Shown here in pieces: positions 47,885-57,709 of a stretch of 64,000 nucleotides of DNA. The position numbers and the translations under genes were made by a program. Position 1 is the stretch's first letter. Every line of letters starts with the position of its first letter. This stretch comes from an uncultured Prevotellaceae bacterium. GTDB taxonomy: Bacteria > Bacteroidota > Bacteroidia > Bacteroidales > Bacteroidaceae. A model generated the notes under the pieces. The model was not told the origin of the DNA. It saw only the letters and a program-made list of their open reading frames with translations, and did no database searches. Location of the stretch: contig CAMVPA010000002.1 in NCBI GenBank assembly GCA_947169245.1, positions 62,001 to 126,000 on the forward strand, given 5' to 3'.

Positions 47885-49855
47885 TTAGTGTCTGTCTTCG
47901 CCTTCAGGGCTGTCGTAGACATCCTTTGGACAGAGTTCGATGTAGTCAAGCGACATATAGAGCGTGCTGCCTTCCAGAATCTGACGGAAGCGCAACCAGT
48001 TCTCCTGGTCGGCACGCATATACTGTCGGACAAGGATTCGACGCAAGCAGTTGGACTGGTCACGCAAGGAGGTGGCACCGCCATAGCTGTCCATGGCCTT
48101 CATGAAGCCACGGTTGCGCATGGCCTTGTCGTCGGCCTTGATCTCATCCTCCGTCTTATCGGCATCGGACGTCCAGCCAGAGTTACTGTCGAAGATTCGG
48201 AAACTGACAGGGATACCACAAGGACTATTGTTCAGATAGACCTGTGCAATACCACGGTCGTTGCCTTGAGAGTAGCCGATGCGTACCTCATAGGTACCGT
48301 CGTGGGGCACAGGGGGCAGCTTGACAGAGGCATCGTACTGTTCGCCATTGATACAGACACCGCTACCCTGATAGTGCACCCAGCCTGTCTGTTCGTTACC
48401 GCAGCCGATGAAGGTATGCGAGTTGTGCATCTTGAAGTCGGTCAGATAGCCAATCTTGAAACCGATCATCATTCTCTCCTTATTCATATAATACATACGC
48501 GCACGAGCGTTCATGAAGTCGGGACTGAGACAGCTGCCGTCAATACGGATGCGGCGGTTAAGCACATTGTAGCGGACATCCTTGGAGTAAGACAGGATGT
48601 CGTCGACATAGTGGTACATGCCATTGCTGCAGCTCTGCGTGTAGGAGTCGCCCTCACCGGACTTCAACACACGCGCACCGGGCACTTCAGCCTTGGTCTT
48701 CTTGCCCTTGCGGTTGATATAGACCTCGCCACCCGTACTGCTGAAACGCATGATGGTGTGGGGAGCCATCGTCTCGAAATAGTCTTCGGGATCGCACACA
48801 TCAGTCAGGAACTTCTCCGTGTAGATAGAGCCCTGACAGTGAACCCAGTACTCACGCGGACCGATACGGTTGATGAGGTGATAGCTCACGAAACGGTTCA
48901 GCGGGTTACGGCGGTCTGTGAAGTCATTGTCATACTTCCCGGCATCTTCAGGATAGGACTCGTCGTAGATCTTCTTGGCGTACGCCTTCAGGTCCTCCAG
49001 GTTGTTAATGCCGTGGAGGTTATAGATGGAGTCGGTCTCCACAAAGGCTGTGAACTTGAAATAGCGTTTGTCGGGATAGTAAGTCTGTGTCTTCTGACCG
49101 GTACCGTCGCCGGCGGTAGAGTTAACGACCCAGAAGCCCTTGCCACCCACAGCCGAGTCGGGGTCGACGGTGTATGTATAGTCGACGTATTTCGTCAGCG
49201 AGTCGGCCATGCCCGTCAGACGGAGTGCCTGACAGAAGATGGAGAGGGTGGGATTCTCCTCCAGGAGTGCCGGCAGCAGGTTGTTGCTGGCGCTGATGAC
49301 ATGATTGATGACGTGAACCACACCGTTGGTCACCGAGTCGTCCTTCTGGATGATGAGCGAGTTCTTGTTCACGTAGACGAGCAGTGCATTGTTGTTGGTG
49401 ACATCGCTGTCGGAGTGCATCTGAATGTAGTCGTCGTTCATGTTCACCGGCTCCACGCCGTCACCCATGTCAGTGGTGAAGTATGCCTTATCGTTGACAA
49501 TGTGCGTACGCGAGATTGTGTCGCACTGTTCATCGGTAAGAGCGTCGATGGAGGGAATGGAGTTTTCCTTGAGATACTGCTGAATGGCCTCGTTCGTGGG
49601 AGCGAAGACGGTGTAGCTACCGTAGGTCTTCAGCATGCCAAGGTGATTACTGCGCTCCAGGATGGTCTTGAAGTCGCTGAAGCGTGCATCGTCGGCCTCA
49701 ATGAAGCCGGCAGCCGTGAGACGCACTGATGAATAAAAATTCAACGGGGCGTCGCTGTCGTCATCCGTACATGATGCCATGACCATGCTTAATGACAAAG
49801 AACAAATGATAAATGATAAACCTATCAGATGTCGTTTGGTTATCTTGCTATTCAT
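47885..49855 (-). CDS. Fasciclin-domain lipoprotein B (operon gene 4)
   Basis: 656 aa. Lipoprotein signal 'LSLSMVMASCTDDDSD' with the Cys near residue 29 and an acidic export-type sequence after it. An N-terminal FAS1 domain (about 40-195) has 'FSDFKTILERSNHLGMLKTYGSYTVFAPTNEAIQQYL', 'RTHIVNDKAYFTTDM' and 'GVVHVINHVI'. A second, divergent repeat may follow ('LLPALLEENPTLSIFCQALRLTGM'). The C-terminal region (about 480-650) is a jelly-roll-like sandwich ('YEVRIGYSQGNDRGIAQVYLNNSP') that could bind sugar. Part of its signal peptide is written in 7-bp units (49791-49818). Confidence 0.82.
   Translation of the reverse strand: MNSKITKRHLIGLSFIICSLSLSMVMASCTDDDSDAPLNFYSSVRLTAAGFIEADDARFSDFKTILERSNHLGMLKTYGSYTVFAPTNEAIQQYLKENSIPSIDALTDEQCDTISRTHIVNDKAYFTTDMGDGVEPVNMNDDYIQMHSDSDVTNNNALLVYVNKNSLIIQKDDSVTNGVVHVINHVISASNNLLPALLEENPTLSIFCQALRLTGMADSLTKYVDYTYTVDPDSAVGGKGFWVVNSTAGDGTGQKTQTYYPDKRYFKFTAFVETDSIYNLHGINNLEDLKAYAKKIYDESYPEDAGKYDNDFTDRRNPLNRFVSYHLINRIGPREYWVHCQGSIYTEKFLTDVCDPEDYFETMAPHTIMRFSSTGGEVYINRKGKKTKAEVPGARVLKSGEGDSYTQSCSNGMYHYVDDILSYSKDVRYNVLNRRIRIDGSCLSPDFMNARARMYYMNKERMMIGFKIGYLTDFKMHNSHTFIGCGNEQTGWVHYQGSGVCINGEQYDASVKLPPVPHDGTYEVRIGYSQGNDRGIAQVYLNNSPCGIPVSFRIFDSNSGWTSDADKTEDEIKADDKAMRNRGFMKAMDSYGGATSLRDQSNCLRRILVRQYMRADQENWLRFRQILEGSTLYMSLDYIELCPKDVYDSPEGEDRH
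49791..49818 (-). repeat. Heptad repeat coding part of a lipoprotein signal peptide
   Basis: AATGACA, AAGAACA, AATGATA, AATGATA encode the hydrophobic stretch just before the lipobox of lipoprotein B. Similar units occur in the SusD2 signal (42898-42932) and in SusC1 (54894-54921). Confidence 0.65.
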
Positions 49856-49899
49856 ATCTTTCCTTTTTATTTATGATTTATCCTTCAGGGCGAGCCCGT

Positions 49900-51609
49900 T
49901 TAATTCTTCTGCAAATCAGCATCATCACCAGTGTTATAGGCCGGGTTCTGCTTCAGATAGGGGTTCACTTTCAGCTCATTACGGTAGTAAGGCAGATAGA
50001 GGGCGTTGGGGTCGGCCAAACGAATCTGGATACCGCTGATATTGGTCAGTTGCTTCTTTGTAACCGTCTTGGCCAGTTCGCGGGTATTGCCTGAGCGGCG
50101 CGCCTTGCGCACCAGGTCGAACCAGCGTTTGCCCTCGAACATCAGTTCGCGCTGACGCTCATCCATGACCAACGTCTGCATAGCCTCCTGCGAATCTTTG
50201 TAGTCATCGAACTTCAACACCTCGCCAGAACCGGGATTGAGAGAGTTGACGGCACGGCGGCTGACGGCATTGATCAGGCTGAAAGCCTCCTCGAACTTGT
50301 CACTACCCTGCTCTATCAGCGCCTCGGCCTTCATCAGCATGACGTCGGTCAGACGATAGATGATGCGGTTTGCATAGTCGCTGGAGCGCCAGTTGTAGGA
50401 GGTCTTGATGGTGCTGCTGGAGTTGTCAAGCGTAGCTCGCTGGACGGCGTACTTGGCAATCAGGAACTGCTGGGTCGACACTTGATAGATGGACTCGTAG
50501 GCACGGCAGTCATTCTTTTCAAAGAGCTCCGTGCCCTTGGAAGGCAGTCCCTCATAGAAATCACCAAAGGCATTGAGGTATCCACTTGCAGGACGGTTGT
50601 TGTCCTGATGGGTGAAGTAGTTGTTGACGAAACTGTTCTTGTTGTTCGAGTTCAATGTCTGATCGTAGGTAATCTCGAAGATGCTCTCGTAGGAGTTTCC
50701 TTCACCGAAGATGCGGTTATAGGCATTGCCGGAAGTGCTTCCGATCTTCTCCATGATGAGGGGAATGTCGTTGAACAGGTTCACCTCGTTCTGCATACGG
50801 CGCTTCAAGAGCTTGTCGTACTCATCCTTCTTGAAGTCAATGATGTAGTCGCAGCAGGCCACACACTTGTCCCAATTGCCCTGCCACAGGTAAAGGTCGG
50901 CCAGCAGTGCATACATGGCCGGACGGGTGACGCGGGCGGTATTGTCGCGCTCGGCATCATCCTCCTTGTCGGGATTGGGCTTGCGGAAGTAGAGCTGTGC
51001 GTCGTCCTTCACAGCCTCCATGTCGGTGATGATGTTGTTCAACACCACGTCGAAGGAGTCGGCAGGCACACGGTACTCCTTCGTGTCGTCGATGCTCGGC
51101 TCACGTGAGAACGGCACGTCGCGGAAGGCACGGATGAGGTAGAAGTAGCACAGCGAACGGATGAAGGTGGCCTCAGCAATGTTGGCCTTCATCTCAGAGA
51201 TAGAGTAGTTTGGATCCAGCTCCTGCACCTGGGGCGCATAGTGAATCAGTATGTTACAACGGTTGATGGTCTGGTAGAAGACCGTCCAGTTGCAGAACGA
51301 GTTGTTGGGCAGGATATTCTCCTTCAGCATCTGCGAGAGATCCTGACTCGACGAGACACCCAACTTCATGTTCTCTGAACGGACCTCGCCCCAAAGAGCC
51401 ATGCGCGTGACACTCTCATCAGACTGCAGGCTCTCGTAACAGCCCATCAGCACACTGGTCACGTCGCTCTTTTTGGTCCAGTAGTTCTCAAGTACCACAT
51501 CGTTCAGAGGCAGCACGTCGAGGAAGTCGGAGCAACTCGTGATGGCTGCTGTCATGCAGCAGCATACTGAACCGGCAACAATATATTGTTTGATTTTCTT
51601 GGTAATCAT
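49900..51609 (-). CDS. susD: SusD/RagB-like outer-membrane glycan-binding lipoprotein 1
   Basis: 569 aa. Lipoprotein signal 'CMTAAITSCSDFLDVLPLNDV'; the 'CSDFLD' start of the mature protein is typical of SusD. SusD features include 'YESLQSDESVTRMALWGEVRSENM', 'RCNILIHYAPQVQ', 'ATFIRSLCYFYLIRAFRDVPFSREPS', 'MYALLADLYLWQGNWDKCVACCDYI' and 'MDERQRELMFEGKRWFDLVRKAR'. It is 32 bp downstream of its SusC partner. The overall sequence is closer to canonical SusD than that of SusD2. Confidence 0.94.
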   Translation of the reverse strand: MITKKIKQYIVAGSVCCCMTAAITSCSDFLDVLPLNDVVLENYWTKKSDVTSVLMGCYESLQSDESVTRMALWGEVRSENMKLGVSSSQDLSQMLKENILPNNSFCNWTVFYQTINRCNILIHYAPQVQELDPNYSISEMKANIAEATFIRSLCYFYLIRAFRDVPFSREPSIDDTKEYRVPADSFDVVLNNIITDMEAVKDDAQLYFRKPNPDKEDDAERDNTARVTRPAMYALLADLYLWQGNWDKCVACCDYIIDFKKDEYDKLLKRRMQNEVNLFNDIPLIMEKIGSTSGNAYNRIFGEGNSYESIFEITYDQTLNSNNKNSFVNNYFTHQDNNRPASGYLNAFGDFYEGLPSKGTELFEKNDCRAYESIYQVSTQQFLIAKYAVQRATLDNSSSTIKTSYNWRSSDYANRIIYRLTDVMLMKAEALIEQGSDKFEEAFSLINAVSRRAVNSLNPGSGEVLKFDDYKDSQEAMQTLVMDERQRELMFEGKRWFDLVRKARRSGNTRELAKTVTKKQLTNISGIQIRLADPNALYLPYYRNELKVNPYLKQNPAYNTGDDADLQKN

Positions 51610-51615
51610 AATTTG

Positions 51616-51643
51616 TCAATTCTAATTTCTCAATTCTCAACTT
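51616..51643 (-). repeat. Heptad repeat in the SusC1-SusD1 spacer
   Basis: TCAATTC, TAATTTC, TCAATTC, TCAACTT fill the spacer and reach the SusC stop codon. Confidence 0.75.
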
Positions 51644-54600
51644 AGAACGAAATGGTAACGCCTCCGGTGAACGACTTGGCGCGTGGGGTCTGTGCGTCGT
51701 CGGTCACGACACCGTAACCGCCATAGCCCACCTCCGGGTCGGCTCCCGAGTACTTGGTAATGACAAACAGGTTGTTGGCCGAGACATAGAGACTCAGCTG
51801 CGTGAGGCCCCAGCGCTTGATGAGCTTGGAGTCGAGCGCGTAACTAATCTGCGAGTAGTTCAGACGGATGAACGAGCCGTCCTCGATGAAGCGGTCGCTG
51901 CCCAACCAGTTATAACCGTAATTATACAGCGCACGGGGAATCGGGGCAATGTCGCCCTCAACACGCCAGCGCCACAGCACGGCACGACTCTGGTTGTTGT
52001 TCGAGTACATATTCTCAGCTTTCATGCGCGCCTTGTTGATAATCTTGTTGCCATAACGGAAGTTGAACTGATTGTTCCAGGTGATGCGGCCATAGTGCAG
52101 CTTGAAGCCGAAACCGCCGGTGAACTTAGGCAATGACGAACCAAGGTAGACGATATCAAGCTCGTTGATCTGACCGTCGTAGTTCACGTCCTCATAGATG
52201 GCATCACCACCCTTGAACTCTTTCTCCTCATCATCGACACCCGTGTAACAGAACACGATGGGCTTCGTACGACCGTAGTTGTCAAGGATGACATTGCCGT
52301 ACATGTCACGGGCCACGGGAGCGTTGGGACCGCTCACGCCGGGCACCTCTTCCTCGCTGTATTTGGAGTACTGGTAAACACCCTTATAGCGGAAACCATA
52401 GATACCACCCAACGGACGGTTGAGCTCCACACGCGACAGGTAGCTGCCGTTCTGGCGGTCGAAGTCATGATTGAGTGAGGAGAGCACCGTCTCGTCCATC
52501 TCCGTCAGTTTATTGCGGTTGTTGGCAAAGGTGACGTTGAAGTCGGCCGAGAACTTACCAACCTTGAACATGCGGTTGGCATTGAGGTTAACCTCCCATC
52601 CTACATTCTCCATGGCACCGACATTCTGTGTGTCGAGCGAGGGGAAACCAGAGCTGGAGGGCAGCGCACGGTTACGCATGAGCAGGTCGGTCGTCGTCTG
52701 CTTGTAGGCTTCGACGAAGCCGCTGATGCGGTCGTTCCAGAAGCCGAAGTCCATACCGACGTTATAGGTTTCCTTCTGCTCCCACTTCAGTTTCTTCAGC
52801 TGGATATTCTTCTGATAGACGGAACCATTGTCCAGGTAGCCGTTGCCGCCCGTGTACTTACTGTAGAAGAGGCCTTCGCCACCTGGCTGGCCACCAACGA
52901 CACCCCAACCCGGACGGAAGGCAAGCATCGAGACGATGGGCAGACCCTTCTTGAACCAAGGCTCATCGCTGACAATCCACTTGGCCGACAAGGCGGGGAA
53001 GTTACCCCAGCGCTGGTCGGGACCGAACTTCGTGCTACCGTCGCGACGAATAGAGAAGTCGAAGATGTAGCGGCCCTTATAGGCATAGTGGGCCGAATAG
53101 GTGAAGTAGATGTTACGCCACTGGCCCGGCGAAGAGCTGAAGCCAGAGATGATACCGGGTGTGCTGGCCGACTGGATAGTTCCAGAGGGGATGCCATAGA
53201 CACTGGTATTCTGGTTTGTGCTGGTACCCTTGACCAACTGTCCACGGAGCATCATCATCAGCGAATGGTCCTTGTTGCGGAACTGCGGCACGAAGGTCAG
53301 CGTATGGGTGGTTGTCACACCCAGACTCTTGTCGGCAGTATTTGAGACCAGGTTGGCGTCGCTGCTGTTCCAGCCGCCGGTGCTCAGCTCCAAGGGACGG
53401 TACATGTCGTTGTAGCGGTTGAAGATGTTGAACACAATCTTACCCTCATACGAGAGTCGCGACTTGTCGGGCTCAACGCTCAGCAGCTCGTAGTTCAGCT
53501 TGAACTCAGGCTGGATGTTATAGCTCGACTCGTTGTTCTTGGCCAGATTAGCCAAGGCAATTGGGTTGTAGTCCTTGAGCTGGTTCTCGCGGAACACCTC
53601 GTTGACCATGGAGGGCTGCATATTATAATAGGTACCCAGGGAGTTGCCGTCCTTGTCCTCTTCGTAGATGGCCAGGTTAGGCATGCGGCGATAGGCCACT
53701 GAGAGCAGGTCGGAGTAGTTCTTCTGGTTCTTCGTGTACGTCAGGGCAACGTTCGTAGCAATCTTTATGCGGTCGGAAACGAAGTAGTCCAGTGCCACAC
53801 GGGTGGTGAAACGGTCGAGCTGCTGCTTGATGATAGAGCCCGTCTCGTGGTCGTAACCGGCTGCGATACGGAAGTTAGCCTTCTCACCGCCACCGCTCAG
53901 GGCCACATAGTGGTTCTGACGCCAACCGGTCTTCTTCACGGCTTCCACCCAGTCGGTATTGTTGTTATACATCTGATACTCGGAGAAGTCACCGCCCGAA
54001 CGGTAGTTGATCTCGTCGATACCATCGCTGGCACCAGCCTGCAAATGAGGGTTAAAGTACTCCTCCTTGAGCAGCATGGTATACTCGTCGCCGTTGAGCA
54101 GCTTCATGCCATTGGGCTGATAGGTAGCAGTAAGACGGTAGCTGTAGGTCACCTTCGTGTTACCACGGGCACCACGCTTGGTCTTAATCTCAATGACACC
54201 GTTGGCACCCTGCGAACCCCAGATGGCAGTTGCGGCAGCATCCTTCAGCACAGAGATGCTCTCAATATCCTCGGGGTTGACATTCAGCAGCTCAGCGAAC
54301 TTCTCGTCGTTGGCCGAAGAGAAGTCGAAGTCCTTCGAACTGCCAGTCTCCCACACATTGCCGTCGACGACGATGAGCGGCTCACTGCTGCTGTTGATAC
54401 TCGACACACCACGCAGACGCATGCTGGTGCCACTACCCAGGTTACCCGAGTTGGCCACGATGTCAAGACCGGCGATACGACCCTGCAGGGCTTCGTCGAC
54501 GGTGGTGATGGCCAGACCCTCGAACTCCTTCATGTCAATGCTCTGGCGAGCGGTAGAGATTTCCTTCTGGGGAACAGCAAGGCCGGAGCCTTGCGCACGC

Positions 54601-54992
54601 TTGCTTGACGTGACGGTCACCTCGCGAATCTGCGTGGCATCCGTCATCGTGATGGCAAACTTTGTCTTATTCAACGGCAGTGTCACTGTCTTGTAACCCA
54701 CGAACGAAACGCGCAGCTTGTCCTTCGGATTCTTCAGTTTGAAGGAGAAGTTACCGTTCATGTCGGTCACCGTCGAAGCCACGATACGGTTGGTGGCATC
54801 AATCTCGACGACATTGGCCATCATCACAGGTCCCATGTTGTCGGACACAGTACCGCTGATGATGTCGCCAGCCTTCTGTGCCCATACGGGGCTAAATGAC
54901 AAATGACTCATGACAAATGACAAGCAGATAGCCTTCATCCATCGAGTTGGTTTTCTCATACCATTTCTTTTCATAGTCTTTTCCTTTTTCAT
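51642..54992 (-). CDS. susC: SusC/RagA-like TonB-dependent outer-membrane transporter 1
   Basis: Up to 1116 aa; the start is uncertain because ATGs at 54992, 54974 and 54938 all precede the signal 'MKAICLSFVMSHLSFSPVWAQ'. Carboxypeptidase-regulatory-like domain ('ISGTVSDNMGPVMMANVVEID', 'DMNGNFSFKLKNPKDKLRVSFVGY'), linker 'REVTVTSSKRAQGSG', plug ('VDEALQGRIAGLDIVANSGNLGSGTSMRLRG', 'EPLIVVDGNVWE', 'VNPEDIESISVLKDAAATAIWGSQGANGVIEI') and a C-terminal barrel ending 'KSFTGGVTISF'. All SusC hallmarks are present. Together with SusD1 it forms the main importer of the operon. Confidence 0.95.
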   Translation of the reverse strand: MKKEKTMKRNGMRKPTRWMKAICLSFVMSHLSFSPVWAQKAGDIISGTVSDNMGPVMMANVVEIDATNRIVASTVTDMNGNFSFKLKNPKDKLRVSFVGYKTVTLPLNKTKFAITMTDATQIREVTVTSSKRAQGSGLAVPQKEISTARQSIDMKEFEGLAITTVDEALQGRIAGLDIVANSGNLGSGTSMRLRGVSSINSSSEPLIVVDGNVWETGSSKDFDFSSANDEKFAELLNVNPEDIESISVLKDAAATAIWGSQGANGVIEIKTKRGARGNTKVTYSYRLTATYQPNGMKLLNGDEYTMLLKEEYFNPHLQAGASDGIDEINYRSGGDFSEYQMYNNNTDWVEAVKKTGWRQNHYVALSGGGEKANFRIAAGYDHETGSIIKQQLDRFTTRVALDYFVSDRIKIATNVALTYTKNQKNYSDLLSVAYRRMPNLAIYEEDKDGNSLGTYYNMQPSMVNEVFRENQLKDYNPIALANLAKNNESSYNIQPEFKLNYELLSVEPDKSRLSYEGKIVFNIFNRYNDMYRPLELSTGGWNSSDANLVSNTADKSLGVTTTHTLTFVPQFRNKDHSLMMMLRGQLVKGTSTNQNTSVYGIPSGTIQSASTPGIISGFSSSPGQWRNIYFTYSAHYAYKGRYIFDFSIRRDGSTKFGPDQRWGNFPALSAKWIVSDEPWFKKGLPIVSMLAFRPGWGVVGGQPGGEGLFYSKYTGGNGYLDNGSVYQKNIQLKKLKWEQKETYNVGMDFGFWNDRISGFVEAYKQTTTDLLMRNRALPSSSGFPSLDTQNVGAMENVGWEVNLNANRMFKVGKFSADFNVTFANNRNKLTEMDETVLSSLNHDFDRQNGSYLSRVELNRPLGGIYGFRYKGVYQYSKYSEEEVPGVSGPNAPVARDMYGNVILDNYGRTKPIVFCYTGVDDEEKEFKGGDAIYEDVNYDGQINELDIVYLGSSLPKFTGGFGFKLHYGRITWNNQFNFRYGNKIINKARMKAENMYSNNNQSRAVLWRWRVEGDIAPIPRALYNYGYNWLGSDRFIEDGSFIRLNYSQISYALDSKLIKRWGLTQLSLYVSANNLFVITKYSGADPEVGYGGYGVVTDDAQTPRAKSFTGGVTISF
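54894..54921 (-). repeat. Heptad repeat coding part of the SusC1 signal peptide
   Basis: AAATGAC, AAATGAC, TCATGAC, AAATGAC encode the 'LSFVMSHLSF' part of the signal sequence. Confidence 0.65.
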
Positions 54993-55009
54993 AGATCATT
55001 TATCATTTG
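54989..55009 (-). repeat. Heptad repeat between lipoprotein A and SusC1 genes
   Basis: TCATAGA, TCATTTA, TCATTTG bridge the stop codon of the fasciclin lipoprotein (55003) and the first SusC start (54992). Confidence 0.65.
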
Positions 55010-57630
55010 GCATAGAGACCCAATACAAGCGGCCCGTCAATCAGGTGAACCACAGCTGACGATGAGTTGTGGATGATTCTGGCAGAGCTTGCATTTAATC
55101 CTTCATAGGTATACTCACGAGCCATCAGGTTGTAAAGTCCGGGCTTGTCGGTCATCACCCTGCGGACATTACCAACCTCGTCCTTGATAGTAATCTGGCT
55201 TCCGTCTTTGTCAGTCGTAACCTTCAGTCTCAAGAAACTCTCGGTTTTCTTATCGATATAGGCTGTCTCGTAGGGCGTCTCAAAGGTACCGTCCGTATTG
55301 AATTCGTCTATACCTGTCGTATTGTCTCCACCAATATAGAGGGCATTATCCTGAATGTGATAGCGCAGGAAGGCATTGATCTTCTCAATATACTTCTTGG
55401 CCAATGCATTCTGGTCTGCTTCAAGCGTATCCAACTCGGCCACATCTTCCCAGGTCGGGAGCACCTTGTCCTCAATGAGCTTGTCAATGCTCTCGTTAGA
55501 AGGTACATAGACGGTGTAGTGGAAGTTATTGAACGTGCTGATACAGGTGTCGTTGCACGCATATCTCTTATCATGGATTGTCTCCAACAGGTCGCTGCCT
55601 TCTAACAACTCACGAAAACGACTGAACTCTTCGTGCTGACCCAGGATATTAAAGACGGTCTGACTCGTACCGAGTACCGGTCCCTGCTCCAGGATGTAGC
55701 TCTTACCGTTACCACCGTTGGTCTGGTCATAGATGAAGTCGATGGGCACGGAGGGCGTCTCGCCGTTCACCTGACGGCTACCCTCGACAATCATGCCCTG
55801 GGCACCTTGATTGACGTTACGCACACGCAGCGTCGAGCCGCCCTTGGTACGATAGTATTCATGACCATCCTCCACATCGCCGATGACCACATGGTCGTCC
55901 AGGATGTTGTAGAGACGGTTCAGAACAGGGTCAGCAACAAGATCCGCCGTTCCTTCCACATTGGTGTACACGCCGATAGAGTCGCCTACGACGCCAGTCT
56001 CCCTGTCCATATTATGGATGCTGGCATACACCTCCTTACCCTTTCTGAGAGGATCGTAGTGGAAACGCAGTACCTGCAGGGATGGCTTACCATAGGAACA
56101 GGGGTCAATATACTCCAACAGTGCGTCGTTCGACGGCAGGAAGAAACTGTAGCGCGAGTTCAGTGAGTTCAGATATGCACTGTAGTTCAGCTGGTCAATG
56201 GCCCAGTGCATGATACTCATGTTCTGGTCGACCACAGTAGGATACATCACACTGACGAACGATGTCGGGGTAAATACATGGTTGGTCAGATAGATGGCAC
56301 CGTTACAGGCCAGCCACACCGAGTCCACATGCTCCTTGGTGATACCCATGGGGTCGGCAGCATCATTCAGGATGTGCTCGAACTTACTGGGGACACTGCT
56401 GATGAACGATGACATCATGTTGGCCTTCATGAACTCTGTCAGCGTGCTGTAGGGCACATTGTCCCATGAGCCGAAACTATTGCGCAGGGCGGCGCCGGCA
56501 CCATTCTCCCAATACTCATTCAGTGCCTCGTCACTGGGCACCAGCATCACGGCCATATCCTGCTGCATGGCAGTCTCAGACGAGTTGTTGGACAGGATGT
56601 AGTAACTGTTCCACCCCGGATCGAATGGCAGCTCGCCATTGGTCTGGCTGGTCTGATTGTGGGTCTTGGTAAACTCCTGACCACCTTGTGAACGCTTCGA
56701 GAAGTAGCGCAGCTGGAACACGGAGTCGACCTGGGTGCCACGATTGGCGTTGTAAGCGCGTGTCACCTCGTCACCACAATAGTCAAGCACCGAGTAGCGC
56801 TGTAACAGATGGGCATAGACCTTCGTGTTGGGTTTGCTGTTGATGATATCGGCCATGTTGGGCAGCGGGGTCATCACCTCGCTCATCTTGTTGATGAAGC
56901 CGTTCAGACAACGGATGTTCTGCTCTACAATCTGAGCACCGTTCACCGAAGCGTCGCCGCTCTTGCGATGGGTGGTGTAGTTGTAAAGGAAGTCGTAGTC
57001 GTCGTTGGTGATCTGCTTGTTGGTCATGTGACGCTCAATGAAGTGGATCATAGGCGTCTCGGTCATGTCGTGCATGACAACAAGCTGGTCGCGGTCGCGG
57101 TAGTTCTGCCAGTATAAGGCATCGGGAATGTCGTTCTTCGTCATGACTGCCACCGTGTCATAGATGGACAATGACGACTTACGACGCATACAGTCGCCCT
57201 CGACAGGGCCTTCGGTGCTGGAGAGTGCCTGCACCTGATAGCTGTTGTCGATCATGGCTCCGAAGAGCAGCATGCGTTTCTGCGACACACTCAGGCGGTC
57301 ATAGCCCGACACGCCCCAGGAGTTGTTCTTGAAGAAGCGGTCGAAAGCTTCATCATCAGCCACAAAGAGTGTCTTCGAACCGGTTCTGTCCAACACTTCT
57401 TGGTAGCCCAGTTCATCAATCAAACGTACCATGGTGGTGTAGTTGCCCTGTTTGTTCAGCCAACCATAGATGCTCTGGTCCCACCCTTCTGGGGTTCGCT
57501 CATCCAGGTCGTACTCCGAACACGATGCCAGAGCTCCACCTACCAACAGTACTCCCACAGCCAGCACCTGGTGCCAGCCGCGTTTCCAGAAAAACGACCT
57601 CAGGAGGTCAAGCGGTTTTTCGGTTTTCAT
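55003..57630 (-). CDS. Multi-fasciclin-domain lipoprotein A (first gene of the SusC/SusD operon)
   Basis: 875 aa. Lipoprotein signal 'LLVGGALASCSEYDLDE', with the Cys near residue 37 and acidic residues following. At least three, probably four, FAS1-like units can be traced: 'YTTMVRLIDELGYQEVLDRTGSKTLFVADDEAFDRFF', 'MAVMLVPSDEALNEYWENG', 'SAYLNSLNSRYSFFLPSNDALLEYIDP' and 'FRELLEGSDLLETI...YTVYVPSNESIDKLI'. FAS1 domains mediate adhesion and protein or glycan contacts. Leading a SusC/SusD operon, this is a candidate surface binding or scaffold protein for a large polysaccharide. The promoter box is at 57701-57709 with a leader of about 65 nt. Confidence 0.85.
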   Translation of the reverse strand: MKTEKPLDLLRSFFWKRGWHQVLAVGVLLVGGALASCSEYDLDERTPEGWDQSIYGWLNKQGNYTTMVRLIDELGYQEVLDRTGSKTLFVADDEAFDRFFKNNSWGVSGYDRLSVSQKRMLLFGAMIDNSYQVQALSSTEGPVEGDCMRRKSSLSIYDTVAVMTKNDIPDALYWQNYRDRDQLVVMHDMTETPMIHFIERHMTNKQITNDDYDFLYNYTTHRKSGDASVNGAQIVEQNIRCLNGFINKMSEVMTPLPNMADIINSKPNTKVYAHLLQRYSVLDYCGDEVTRAYNANRGTQVDSVFQLRYFSKRSQGGQEFTKTHNQTSQTNGELPFDPGWNSYYILSNNSSETAMQQDMAVMLVPSDEALNEYWENGAGAALRNSFGSWDNVPYSTLTEFMKANMMSSFISSVPSKFEHILNDAADPMGITKEHVDSVWLACNGAIYLTNHVFTPTSFVSVMYPTVVDQNMSIMHWAIDQLNYSAYLNSLNSRYSFFLPSNDALLEYIDPCSYGKPSLQVLRFHYDPLRKGKEVYASIHNMDRETGVVGDSIGVYTNVEGTADLVADPVLNRLYNILDDHVVIGDVEDGHEYYRTKGGSTLRVRNVNQGAQGMIVEGSRQVNGETPSVPIDFIYDQTNGGNGKSYILEQGPVLGTSQTVFNILGQHEEFSRFRELLEGSDLLETIHDKRYACNDTCISTFNNFHYTVYVPSNESIDKLIEDKVLPTWEDVAELDTLEADQNALAKKYIEKINAFLRYHIQDNALYIGGDNTTGIDEFNTDGTFETPYETAYIDKKTESFLRLKVTTDKDGSQITIKDEVGNVRRVMTDKPGLYNLMAREYTYEGLNASSARIIHNSSSAVVHLIDGPLVLGLYAK

Positions 57631-57700
57631 ACGTTGTTGAGTTTTTTGTTATGGATTTTTTGGATTATTTCAGATGCAGTAACTGTTTCGGTTTTGCGAT

Positions 57701-57709
57701 GCAAAGATA
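57701..57709 (-). promoter_or_regulatory. -7 promoter box of the SusC/SusD-fasciclin operon
   Basis: Printed GCAAAGATA, i.e. TATCTTTGC on the minus strand, 70 nt upstream of the first ATG. The 28- and 49-nt positions hold no good NNTGTNTCR match. One isolated TTTGTATCAG at 57801-57810 is much further away. Confidence 0.6.
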
